Origin: Planctomycetaceae bacterium
GTDB taxonomy: Bacteria; Planctomycetota; Planctomycetia; Pirellulales; Pirellulaceae
Assembly: GCA_005778405.1 (NCBI GenBank)
Contig: SXOA01000183.1
Span: forward strand, 1-64,000
Reading direction: 5' to 3'
Length of the DNA stretch: 64,000 bases
The translations under genes were made by a program, and so were the position numbers. Below, piece after piece: positions 38,823 through 46,662 of the stretch. The notes under the pieces were generated by a model. The model worked only from the letters and a program-made list of their open reading frames with translations. It was not told the origin of the DNA and made no database searches. The stretch's first letter is position 1, and every line of letters starts with the position of its first letter.

Positions 38823-38914
38823 GGGTCTCCCGACCCCGCCCTCACGACTGACCGCAGGTCTCCCAGGATTGAAGGAGACCTGCGGTCCAGGATTTCGGCG
38901 GGGTCGGGAGACCC
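38823..38914. repeat. Nested palindromic repeat, complete copy
   Basis: Outer arms of 18 bases (38823-38840, starting GGGTCTCCCG, and 38897-38914) are exact reverse complements. Inner arms of 14 bases, GACCGCAGGTCTCC (38850-38863) and GGAGACCTGCGGTC (38874-38887), are also exact. A half copy lies at 14896-14944. The element sits between moaA and the SufS-like gene. Confidence 0.92.
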
Positions 38915-38923
38915 GCGCCGAAC

Positions 38924-38941
38924 ACTGTGTGCTGGCTACTA
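38924..38941 (-). repeat. Stop-linked GTAGCC element after moaA
   Basis: On the minus strand the moaA stop TAG is followed at once by TAGCCAGCACACAGTG, matching the element at 37579-37607 (TAGTAGCC, CACAC, GTG). It abuts the nested palindrome at 38823-38914. Confidence 0.7.
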
Positions 38942-39937
38942 TCCCCCAATCTGGTACATCGCCCGCTGTGGCTTCACGAATTGATCCGAGTCGATGCCGT
39001 GGCCCGGCTTTTTGTTCCAGATGCAGTCGCGTACGAGTTCGGCCAGGTCTTCATCACTGCCGCCGCCGCGAAGCACCGCGCGGGCGTCCCATTCGACGGT
39101 GGAAAAGAGGCAATTGCGGACCTTCCCTTCCGCCGTCAATCGCAGGCGGTTGCAATCGTGACAGAACGGCTGTGTGACCGGGTTGATAAAGCCGATCACG
39201 CCGCCGCCATCGCCGTACGCGAAGTCCGATGCCGGCTGACTTGGGTCCGGCCGTGGGGCGGGGACCAGCGGGCCGATGGCGGACTCGATCTCACGGCGGA
39301 TTTCCTCGCCGGTCAGCACCTGGTCATGGTCCCACTGGTCATCGGCGTCGAGCGGCATGAACTCGATGAATCGCATCTCCATTTGCTGCTCGCGGGCGAA
39401 TCTGGCCAGCGGCACAATCTCGGCTTCGGTGATTCCCTTGATGGCGACCGCGTTGAGGCGGATTTTTTGAAAGCCGGCTGCTCTGGCCGCGTGAATTCCC
39501 GCCAGCACCCGGTCCAGTCCATCCCGCCGGCTGATGCGACGGAAGGTTTCCTCGGTCAGGGCGTCGAGGCTGATGTTCACCCGCTGCAGGCCGGCGTTCT
39601 TGAGCGCGACCGCATTTTCTTCGAGTAAGATGCCGTTCGTCGTGAGGGCAATGTCTTCAATTCCCCCAATCGCGGCCAATCGTTCGACCAGTTTCGGCAA
39701 TCCCGAACGGACCAGTGGCTCGCCGCCGGTGAGCCGGAGCTTGTTGACGCCAAGCGGCGCGAGGACGCGAACGAACCGCTCGATTTCCTCGAACGACAGA
39801 ATTTCCTCCCGCGGCAGAAAGCGAACCGTCTCCGGCATGCAATAAAAGCAACGGATATTGCAGCGGTCGGTGACGCTGATCCGTAGACTGGTGTGCACGC
39901 GGCCGAGGGAATCGAGTAGGGGCGTAAACGTCGGCAT
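38939..39937 (-). CDS. moaA: GTP 3',8-cyclase (molybdenum cofactor synthesis)
   Basis: A 332-residue radical SAM enzyme that, with MoaC, makes cyclic pyranopterin phosphate from GTP. The SAM cluster motif CNIRCFYC has Cys 26, 30 and 33. The second, GTP-binding cluster lies in FCHDCNRLRLTAEGKVRNCLF. RLTGGEPLVRSGLP and the C-terminal YQIGG (the essential GG tail) are intact. It lies ten bases after fwdB, which encodes a molybdopterin- or tungstopterin-type subunit, so cofactor supply and user may be co-expressed. Confidence 0.97.
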   Translation of the reverse strand: MPTFTPLLDSLGRVHTSLRISVTDRCNIRCFYCMPETVRFLPREEILSFEEIERFVRVLAPLGVNKLRLTGGEPLVRSGLPKLVERLAAIGGIEDIALTTNGILLEENAVALKNAGLQRVNISLDALTEETFRRISRRDGLDRVLAGIHAARAAGFQKIRLNAVAIKGITEAEIVPLARFAREQQMEMRFIEFMPLDADDQWDHDQVLTGEEIRREIESAIGPLVPAPRPDPSQPASDFAYGDGGGVIGFINPVTQPFCHDCNRLRLTAEGKVRNCLFSTVEWDARAVLRGGGSDEDLAELVRDCIWNKKPGHGIDSDQFVKPQRAMYQIGG

Positions 39938-39946
39938 TCCCCTATT

Positions 39947-41266
39947 CTATCCTCGACCCACCGCTTGCAGAATCGCCAGAAGCACTTCGTCGTCGCTCGG
40001 ATAATCGCTCGAAAGCACCGGCCGCAATGGAATGGGAATTTCGTCCATACGATACGCCGTGCCGGGCCGATGGATGCCATACACCGCGGTGGTGAACTTT
40101 ACTGTCGGAACCAGCCGCGGCTCATGAACTGGGATTTCCGCCTGCGGATAGTCGAGAACAATGACCGGAATCTTCGCGAGTTGTTTCTTCGCGGCAGCGG
40201 ACAGCGGTTCAATTCCTTCGCTGCCGACCAGCAAACAGGCATCAACTTCACCGCGCGCGAGCAGGTCATTCGCCGAATACTCACCCGGGCTATAGCGGGG
40301 ATAGCCGCGAGCCAGGTTGACACTAAACGGAAATCCGGTCTGCCAGCAAAGAACCGTATCGGCCCCCGCCACGTCGCCATAGACCCGCATCCGCCGGGCA
40401 TGAAACCGAGTAAACGCATTCAGATCCCGCACCAGCCGCAACAGGGCTTCGACATTGGCATGACCGACACCGCGCTGCGTCAAGCCGAGCCCGAAGAAGA
40501 ACACGCCGCACTGGCAGCGTTTCATCTGTTCCGCCAGGTCTCGCAAAACAGACATCGGCACGCCAGCGCAAGTTTCGTCGGAGAAGGACAGGCCTTGAAC
40601 GAGGCCCCGCAGAGTCCACAGCACATCGAAGTCTCCGCCGGGCTCGACCTGAAGGAACAAATCCGCCTCTTTGCTCGTCTGGGTCGGCTGCATGTCGACG
40701 ACCACGAGCGTTCGCCCATCGCGTCCATCGGGTACAAACTGGCCGGTGGGAAATGACGCATACCGCTCCATGTGTCGGGGATGACTGACGACTGGATTGG
40801 AGCCCCAGTAGATGACCAGGTCCGCCCGATTGCGAATTTCGCCAAGCGAGCAAGTCGATTCCCCCACTTGCTGCAGGGCCATGATGGACGGCGCATGGCA
40901 GAGCGAAGCCGTGGTATCGATGTTTGCTCCTAGTGCATCCGCCAGCCGCACCGCCTGCCGCTGCCCCTGTGTGCTGCTGCGGGAGAGTCCGTAAATCAGC
41001 GGTGCCTTGGCCCCTTTCAGAATCGCTGCCGACTTGGCGACCGCCGATTCCAAAGGAACCGGACAACCTGAGACCTCCGCCGCCGGCGGTCGGCTGTTGT
41101 CTTGCGCCAGCAGCCACGGCTCGGCCAAATCGCAGGCCCCTTCCGCCCGAACTATCCGCCCGTTTTCCACCGTCAGCTTCAGGTCATCGCATACGCAGCC
41201 GCAAACGGTGCAGGCCACGTCTTCGAAAACCTGCGGGAGCGAGTCGGTGGGAAGTTGGGTTTGCAT
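39947..41266 (-). CDS. fwdB: Formylmethanofuran dehydrogenase / formyltransferase-hydrolase subunit B
   Basis: A 439-residue subunit of the Fwd/Fhc complex, which handles formyl groups on methanofuran in tetrahydromethanopterin-linked C1 metabolism. DVACTVCGCVCDDL has Cys 19, 22, 24 and 26, and Cys 45 follows in GACDLAEPW, the pattern used for a [4Fe-4S] cluster in this family. ASLCHAPSIMALQQVGES, near residue 120, retains the Cys-His of the archaeal metal-pterin site. GVFFFGLGLTQRGVGHANVEAL is another family block. Bacterial homologues are called FhcB and may lack the metal pterin. fwdC lies 5.4 kb further on; fwdA and fwdD are not in the window. Confidence 0.9.
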   Translation of the reverse strand: MQTQLPTDSLPQVFEDVACTVCGCVCDDLKLTVENGRIVRAEGACDLAEPWLLAQDNSRPPAAEVSGCPVPLESAVAKSAAILKGAKAPLIYGLSRSSTQGQRQAVRLADALGANIDTTASLCHAPSIMALQQVGESTCSLGEIRNRADLVIYWGSNPVVSHPRHMERYASFPTGQFVPDGRDGRTLVVVDMQPTQTSKEADLFLQVEPGGDFDVLWTLRGLVQGLSFSDETCAGVPMSVLRDLAEQMKRCQCGVFFFGLGLTQRGVGHANVEALLRLVRDLNAFTRFHARRMRVYGDVAGADTVLCWQTGFPFSVNLARGYPRYSPGEYSANDLLARGEVDACLLVGSEGIEPLSAAAKKQLAKIPVIVLDYPQAEIPVHEPRLVPTVKFTTAVYGIHRPGTAYRMDEIPIPLRPVLSSDYPSDDEVLLAILQAVGRG

Positions 41267-41305
41267 CGGGTGCGTTTATTCTACAGTCCGCGAGGTGATT
41301 GGCAT

Positions 41306-43012
41306 TCAGGCATACTCTCCATGCAAATGCCACTTCCCGTCGGCCAGCCGGCGGAAAATCCAATAGCGGTGGCCGGTGATGGTTTCCACCCGGTAATAGT
41401 CGCGGCGGTGGGAGCGGCCGCGCCACCAGCCGGTCTCGATCCGCTCGGGACCCCAGTGGCGGTCGATGCGGTGCGTTTGCCCCTGGAACTCAAAGGAAAT
41501 CGGCGGGCCGTCCGGGACGACGGAGACGGCCGCGAGCAGCAGCGGAGGGTGGTGGAGGAAGAGCGGACGGGAGTAGGGGTCAGGGGACAGGGGACAGGAG
41601 TCAGCAGGCAATTTCAGATTTCGGATTTGAGACTTCCTCTTCCGACTCCTGACTCCTGACCCCTGTCCCCTGACCTCTGACCTCCTCTTCTTCCCCACGA
41701 CCGGCGCATAAGACACCGCTCGCTCCGGCAACGGATCGGAGCGCAGGACCGGCTGCAGAACGGCGGTCGGGCCGAGGCGGCTAGCCAGGCGGTCGATGAG
41801 GAGAGAAAAATCCCGGCTCGCTTCGCGGCTGGAGTCGGCGAACAGCTCCGCCTGGAGATTTTCGAGCGCCGCGGTGAGCTGAGCCGCGATGCCGATGCGG
41901 CCAATCTGCCGCGGCAATTGCGCCTGCTCCAGTTGCATCCGCAGCAGCTCTTCTAAATGTTGCCGCTGAGCGGACGGGCGGAAAAGGCCGACGGAAAGTT
42001 GCAACGGCTTCCCCCCCGCGCCATCCAAGCGGCAAGCGAGCTGCACCACTCCTTCCTGCCGCGGGGCCAGCTCCTGGGCAATCCGCGCCACAAGCTGCGA
42101 AACAATCTGCTCCACCAGCTCGCGGCTGTCGGTGGGATATTCCAGGATCCACTCCGCCTGGAATCGCGGCGGCGGATGATGGGGAACGATCGTCTCCTGC
42201 GCGGTTCCCAAGAATTGGTCCAACCTGAGTAGCAGCCGCTCTCCGAACCGCGACCGCAAGCTTTCCCGCGGCAGCCGGAGCAGCTCCTCCGCGCGGGTGA
42301 TGCCGAGTTGGGCGAGAAGGGAGAGAGTGGCGGGAGGGAGACGGAGGGAGTGGATTTTAGATTGCAGATTGCAAATTGCAGATTGAAGATTTGAATTTGC
42401 AATCTGCAATTTGCAATCTTCAATCTGCACTTCCCCTCCCCCCCACGCCCTTCCAATCGTGCTCGCAGCCCCGGCCTCAATCTCATATCCTTCCCGCGCG
42501 AAGTCGCGGCGGATTTCGGCGATGAGCCGTTCTTCGCCGCCGAACAGCCGGCCGATGCCGGTGATGTCGAGGAAGAGATGGGCCGGGCCGGTCGCGGGCC
42601 ACCAGTCGGTGGACGCATCCACCGTTTCCCAGCCCACCAGCGGGCTGAACCGCTCGCACTTCTCCGCCAGGCGAGCCAGTTCCGCCAGGTCGGCAGCCCG
42701 ATTGTGAGCCAGCGCGATGAACCGCCCCCCGCGCTGGGCCAGAGCGGAAGCTTCAGCCAGCGGCATGCCGATTCGCACTCCCCACTCCTCCGCCGCGGGC
42801 GAGCAGGCCGCCACGCAGTTGCCGCGGCGCGGATCGCGGGAGTGGAGGAGGAGAGGACAGGAGACAGGAGTCAGGGGACAGGAGTCAGAAGAAAGTTCAA
42901 GCCCTGACCCCTGACTCCTGACTCCTCTTTCCCAGCCCCGCTCCCGCTCAGCCCGTTGCACGGGCCAGTTCGGCAGTCGCAGGCAAAGGATACGTTGGGC
43001 GGTCGGGGTCAT
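41306..43012 (-). CDS. imuB: ImuB-like Y-family polymerase homologue with three in-frame repeat insertions
   Basis: A 568-residue protein. The N-terminus RILCLRLPNWPVQRAERERGWE, the block LLLHSRDPRRGNCVAACSP, GMPLAEASALA, LFLDITGIGRLFGGEERL and the C-terminus VPDGPPISFEFQGQ, GPERIETGWWRG and YYRVETITGHRYWIFR are typical of ImuB, the adaptor of the mutagenic ImuA-ImuB-DnaE2 translesion system; it usually lacks polymerase catalytic residues. Three repeat-encoded stretches interrupt the family pattern at about residues 29-54, 197-220 and 446-480. No stop codon or frameshift results. Its start overlaps imuA by 65 bases. No dnaE2 is nearby. Confidence 0.9.
   Translation of the reverse strand: MTPTAQRILCLRLPNWPVQRAERERGWERGVRSQGSGLELSSDSCPLTPVSCPLLLHSRDPRRGNCVAACSPAAEEWGVRIGMPLAEASALAQRGGRFIALAHNRAADLAELARLAEKCERFSPLVGWETVDASTDWWPATGPAHLFLDITGIGRLFGGEERLIAEIRRDFAREGYEIEAGAASTIGRAWGGGEVQIEDCKLQIANSNLQSAICNLQSKIHSLRLPPATLSLLAQLGITRAEELLRLPRESLRSRFGERLLLRLDQFLGTAQETIVPHHPPPRFQAEWILEYPTDSRELVEQIVSQLVARIAQELAPRQEGVVQLACRLDGAGGKPLQLSVGLFRPSAQRQHLEELLRMQLEQAQLPRQIGRIGIAAQLTAALENLQAELFADSSREASRDFSLLIDRLASRLGPTAVLQPVLRSDPLPERAVSYAPVVGKKRRSEVRGQGSGVRSRKRKSQIRNLKLPADSCPLSPDPYSRPLFLHHPPLLLAAVSVVPDGPPISFEFQGQTHRIDRHWGPERIETGWWRGRSHRRDYYRVETITGHRYWIFRRLADGKWHLHGEYA
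41577..41677. repeat. Palindromic heptamer element inside imuB (C-terminal)
   Basis: GGGGTCAGGGGACAGG-type units (41577-41604) are matched by CTGACTCCTGACCCC-type units (41649-41677), with two mismatches in 29 pairs. It lies in the imuB frame and encodes basic and Ser/Pro-rich linkers. Confidence 0.92.
42366..42419. repeat. Palindromic TTGCAATC element inside imuB (middle)
   Basis: A 20-base perfect inverted repeat (42366-42385 and 42400-42419, core GCAAATTGC) with a 14-base loop, extended by more GCAGATTG-type words. It is very AT-rich in a GC-rich gene and encodes CKLQIANSNLQSAICNLQSK in frame. Confidence 0.93.
42867..42927. repeat. Palindromic heptamer element inside imuB (N-terminal)
   Basis: GGAGTCAGGGGACAGGAGTC words (42867-42888) face CTGACCCCTGACTCCTGACT words (42904-42925). 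Read in frame it encodes a Ser/Cys/Pro-rich stretch between GWE and LLLHSRDP of ImuB. It overlaps no part of imuA. Confidence 0.9.
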
Positions 43013-43685
43013 GGCTCGTGCTCATGGTGGGAACCATCCCTGTACCTGTGATTGTTAGTTCAATGCTTCTGCCCGCGGTCCCACCGCGGCAGCGGACGAC
43101 TTCCACGCAGAGCCTCCGCCCGGCTGGTGAGGCTCGCGGGCGGACGGCAAGCTGCAGGTCGGCCCAGGAGGGATCCCCCCGCACCGTGGCCGGCCGAAGG
43201 AACAGCCCCAGTGTGCCGCCGCATTCCGCCGCGAGCTGCAGCCGGCGGAAGTCCTGCACCCCCAGTTGCAACAGCGGCGCATAAACCGCTCCCACTCCCC
43301 GGCAGCGGAGGGCCTGGTCCAGCGCCCACAGTTCGTCCTCCTCGCTCACGCTCCGAATCACCAGCATCTGCGCGAAGTCATATCCCCACGCTGCCGCGGC
43401 CGGCGGATAGAAACGCGGATAGAAGCTCCGCTGCCGGTCCATCACCACCAAGGCCCGCCCGGCCCGGCAAGCCTGCCGCGCCGCGAGCAAAGCCAGCATC
43501 CCCGCCCCGCTCCCCTGGTCGGCCAGCCATTCCACCAGCGTCCCCCGCGCTAGGCCCCCCCGCGGCAACAAACGGTCCAGCTCCCGGCAGCCCGTCGACA
43601 GAGGCTCTTCATCCTCCGGCTGGCGGCTCCCTTCCAGCTTCGCCATCTGCTGGCGCAGGTCGGCGATGAGAGTGGGCGTGGGCAT
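42948..43685 (-). CDS. imuA: ImuA-like RecA-related protein
   Basis: A 245-residue RecA-fold protein. CRELDRLLPRGGLARGTLVEWLAD is the typical ImuA start, with a degenerate Walker A (GSGAGMLAL). LVVMDRQRSFYPRFYPPAAAAWG and RCRGVGAVYAPL follow as family blocks. ImuA binds RecA filaments and controls ImuB/DnaE2 mutagenic repair after DNA damage. I chose the ATG at 43685, which follows AAGGA. The 3' end overlaps imuB by 65 bases. The promoter region carries phased AGTATGT repeats, so damage control by LexA or another repressor is plausible. Confidence 0.88.
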   Translation of the reverse strand: MPTPTLIADLRQQMAKLEGSRQPEDEEPLSTGCRELDRLLPRGGLARGTLVEWLADQGSGAGMLALLAARQACRAGRALVVMDRQRSFYPRFYPPAAAAWGYDFAQMLVIRSVSEEDELWALDQALRCRGVGAVYAPLLQLGVQDFRRLQLAAECGGTLGLFLRPATVRGDPSWADLQLAVRPRASPAGRRLCVEVVRCRGGTAGRSIELTITGTGMVPTMSTSHDPDRPTYPLPATAELARATG

Positions 43686-43701
43686 ATCGGATCCTTCGGA
43701 C

Positions 43702-43741
43702 GGATACTGTACATACTTGAACATACTCACGCAAGTATACT
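43702..43741 (-). promoter_or_regulatory. Candidate operator of imuA-imuB
   Basis: On the minus strand, GAGTATGTTC, AAGTATGTAC and AGTATCC follow each other at ten-base steps, and the palindrome ATACT-N6-AGTAT lies just upstream. The site is 16-60 bases before the imuA start. Phasing at one helical turn fits cooperative binding. No known LexA box consensus matches exactly. Confidence 0.35.
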
Positions 43742-44088
43742 ACACGTGCCGGCATGTGCTGTGGACCCGCACGCCCCAAACTCGCAGCTCTTAGCACCCC
43801 GTTTTAGATTCGCGCAGACCGCAAATGAGTAATGAATCGATCGCCAAGCCATGAATCAAGAATAGCGAGTTTTGAACCAAAATGAATCAAGAAAGAGCTG
43901 AATCAAACATCGCAAATACTTTTCATGCAGCCATTTACGCCAATCACCCGTTTTTTCTTGACACGAAATCGAAAGAGAGTGAATCCATGAATTACAACCA
44001 CTTAACAGCCCCTTACCAGGTAGTCATCGAATGCCAACTAGGACGGCCGCCGTCCAGACAGCAGGAACGGGAAACGTTTCTGTCTCAG
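43742..44088. other. Gene-free region with TGAATCA motifs
   Basis: An AT-richer gap between imuA and the end of comEC. TGAATCA occurs at 43852, 43883 and 43899, with TGAATC at 43833 and about 43980. A GGACGGC-C-GCCGTCC palindrome at 44041-44055 lies 33 bases past the comEC stop. A very long plus-strand frame starting here is antisense to comEC and is not a gene. Confidence 0.5.
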
Positions 44089-46620
44089 CTACCGGCCGTG
44101 AGGACGGTGAGTTTTTACTTTCACCCCGCCGGCGGTGAGCTCGAAACTGACTGCCCCGTCTTCGGCCGTGTGATAGACTTCGGCTCCGCGGGCGCGGTAG
44201 GAATCTTTGACCTGCTCGATGCCGGGGATGTCCTCGACGTTACGGTCGCCACTGAACAGGACGAGCTCCGGTTTGCTCCAGAGGGCGAAGCCGGCGGGGT
44301 CGCTGCGCGCCGAGCCGTGGTGCGGAGCCATCACGACATCGCAATCGAGCGGTTCTTCCGCCAGCAGATCCTCGAGTCCTGGGGATTCCAAATCGCCCGG
44401 CAGCAGAATCCGCCGGCCGGCGTGCTCGACAAGCAGCACGATACTGTTGGCGTTGTCGCTGCCGAAGACACCTTTGGCCGGCGGATGGAGCGCTTCCAGC
44501 CGCGTACCGAGAGGAGCGCGGAGTTTGTCGCCAGCGGAAAAGTTCCTGACAGGAACGCCGCTCTTGTCGATGGCCGCCTTGAGCTCGATGAGAGCGGGCT
44601 GTGTGGCGAGGTCATCGAACATGACGGGGGAGACGTAGATGACACCGACGGAAAATCGCTCCAACAGGTCGGGCAGGGCGCTGAAGTGATCGGAGTCGGC
44701 GTGCGAAATCATGACGGCATCCAGATGCGTGATGCCGCGGGACCAGAGGACGGCGGAGATCGCGCGGGTTCCCCCCATCGGCGAGCCGAGCCGGCCGGCG
44801 TCGTACAGCAGCGTGCGGCCATCGGGGAGCTCAAGCACCGCGCAGGTGCCGTGACCGACCGAGACAAACGTGCAACGGAGCGGCTGGTCGTCGGACGGAG
44901 TAATATAGCGCACGATGGCGTTATCGGTATGGCTGGCGAGAAACCAGGCGACCGTCATCCAACTGGCGAGGAGTGTTGCGGTCCACCATTTCGAAGGGCG
45001 CAACTTGGGAAAAGCGGCGGCGATTGCCAGGACAATGTAAAAGACCGCCACCCACCACGCGGGGGGCGCGGGATACCAAAAGTAACTTCCCCAGAGGTGC
45101 TGACCGCGGTCGATGCTGGCCTCGATGAACCAGAGACTGCCGTCGCAGATCCAGCCGCAGAGTTGTCCCAGCGGCGGAAAAATCCAGCCGAACACGAGAA
45201 CGCCGAAGCCGGCGAAGAGGGAAACGGTGATGGGGAGCCAAACGATGACATTGATGACAAGTCCGATGGGGGAGATCAGGCCATACTGCCGCCAGACAAT
45301 CGGGAGCGAGACGACCCAAATCATCGCTCCCACGAGGAAGACTCGCCAAGTCGCGCCGGCAGCACGGTTGTAAACCTTGACATGCCAGGAGCGAGTCCGG
45401 GAAATCAAGTGGTCGAGCGGATCAAACTCTTGACGAGGGAGTATCAGCGGCTGGAAGTGAATCATCGCCGCCACCGCCAGAAACGAAAGCTGCGTGCCGG
45501 CCTGGAACAGGCTGAGCGGGTTCAACATCAGCACGACGATGCCGGCCACGGAAAGAGTATTGAAGCCCAGCGCGGTTCGCCCCAGCAGCCGAGAGCTGCA
45601 TATCGTAATGATGAGAATGGTCGCCCGCACGACTGGCGGTTGCAAATCGGTGAGGACGGCGTAAACGACGGTGAGAGCCATGGCGGCGATCAGCGAGGCG
45701 CTCCGCGGCAACAAGCCGGTGCGAAAGATCGACCAGAATCCCACCGCCAGGATGCCGACGTGGAGCCCCGAGATCGACAAGATGTGAATGGTGCCGGTGA
45801 CGAGGAAGCCTTCGTTCCGCTCGGGATCGAGCTGTTCGCGAGCGCCGATCAAGATGGCGGCCGCCAGCGATGTCCTGCGGGGGCTGATGTAGCGGCGGAG
45901 CAACCCATTGCCATTTTCTCGCACGCTACTGAGCCAAAGTCGCGGCGAAATCCCACTGCCGCGAGCAAGGGGCTGGACGCTTTCCGGAAAGATGCCGCGG
46001 AGCTTGCAGAAGACGCGGCGGCCCCTCTCCCACTTGGCAAAGTCGAACTCGCCCGGATTGAATGTGCCGCGCGGGCGGCTGGCGAGGACGTAGAGCCGCA
46101 GCTTGTCGCCCGCCCGCACACCGAGCAAGTGGCCGTCGATGTCCACCGTGGCATTGCCGCTGGCGGGTTGCCAGGTCTGACCGTGGCGAATGGCCGTCAC
46201 GCGGAGAGACAGCTCGGTTTCGTCCCCCTTGGGAATAATCCGCATCGCCGTCAGCGGCGGGGCGGGAACCCAGCGCGGCGAAGTGACAGCGACTCCCTCC
46301 AAAACCAACGGCCGAATCTCTTCCCGCACAAAGAACCCGACTTCGTCATGCGGGTACAGGTTCCAGCGGTCGTGATGCCACGAGCCACCAGCCGCGGCGA
46401 CCCCGGCCAGCAAGCACATCGAACCCAGTTGCTCCTGCCGCAGCCGCCAGGAAACCAGCCACAAGAAGAGGAAACCGGACGCGACTCCAAACCACAGATA
46501 CGCTCCCAGCGGAAAACTGCGATCCACCACCATTCCCGCGGCGAGTGCCGCCAGCACCAGCACCAACGGCTGGTACCAGCCGGCCATGGAAGGAGGAACG
46601 ATCTGGCGGGGAGCGGCCAC
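44089..46620 (-). CDS. comEC: Competence protein ComEC/Rec2 (DNA uptake channel)
   Basis: An 843-residue membrane protein. Two or three N-terminal membrane segments (residues 14-75) come before an OB-fold/DUF4131 region. The central competence domain with about eight helices includes ILSISGLHVGILAVGFWSIF and ILIGAREQLDPERNEGFLVTG is nearby. The C-terminal metallo-beta-lactamase-like nuclease domain starts TFVSVGHGTCAVLELPDG and has AVMISHADSDHFSAL (metal motif), LLPGDLESPGLEDLL and VMAPHHGSARS. It moves single-stranded DNA into the cytoplasm. The start is GTG at 46620; an ATG at 46587 is possible. Confidence 0.94.
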   Translation of the reverse strand: MAAPRQIVPPSMAGWYQPLVLVLAALAAGMVVDRSFPLGAYLWFGVASGFLFLWLVSWRLRQEQLGSMCLLAGVAAAGGSWHHDRWNLYPHDEVGFFVREEIRPLVLEGVAVTSPRWVPAPPLTAMRIIPKGDETELSLRVTAIRHGQTWQPASGNATVDIDGHLLGVRAGDKLRLYVLASRPRGTFNPGEFDFAKWERGRRVFCKLRGIFPESVQPLARGSGISPRLWLSSVRENGNGLLRRYISPRRTSLAAAILIGAREQLDPERNEGFLVTGTIHILSISGLHVGILAVGFWSIFRTGLLPRSASLIAAMALTVVYAVLTDLQPPVVRATILIITICSSRLLGRTALGFNTLSVAGIVVLMLNPLSLFQAGTQLSFLAVAAMIHFQPLILPRQEFDPLDHLISRTRSWHVKVYNRAAGATWRVFLVGAMIWVVSLPIVWRQYGLISPIGLVINVIVWLPITVSLFAGFGVLVFGWIFPPLGQLCGWICDGSLWFIEASIDRGQHLWGSYFWYPAPPAWWVAVFYIVLAIAAAFPKLRPSKWWTATLLASWMTVAWFLASHTDNAIVRYITPSDDQPLRCTFVSVGHGTCAVLELPDGRTLLYDAGRLGSPMGGTRAISAVLWSRGITHLDAVMISHADSDHFSALPDLLERFSVGVIYVSPVMFDDLATQPALIELKAAIDKSGVPVRNFSAGDKLRAPLGTRLEALHPPAKGVFGSDNANSIVLLVEHAGRRILLPGDLESPGLEDLLAEEPLDCDVVMAPHHGSARSDPAGFALWSKPELVLFSGDRNVEDIPGIEQVKDSYRARGAEVYHTAEDGAVSFELTAGGVKVKTHRPHGR

Positions 46621-46627
46621 GGAAAAC

Positions 46628-46653
46628 GTGGGGCAGGCTTCCTGCTTGCCCAG
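46628..46653. repeat. GTGGGG-GGCTTCC hairpin repeat, copy 3
   Basis: Starts GTGGGGCAGGCTTCC and ends GCTTGCCCAG. It lies in the 42-base gap between fwdC and comEC, ten bases past the fwdC stop. Confidence 0.75.
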
Positions 46654-46662
46654 AAAAAGAAC

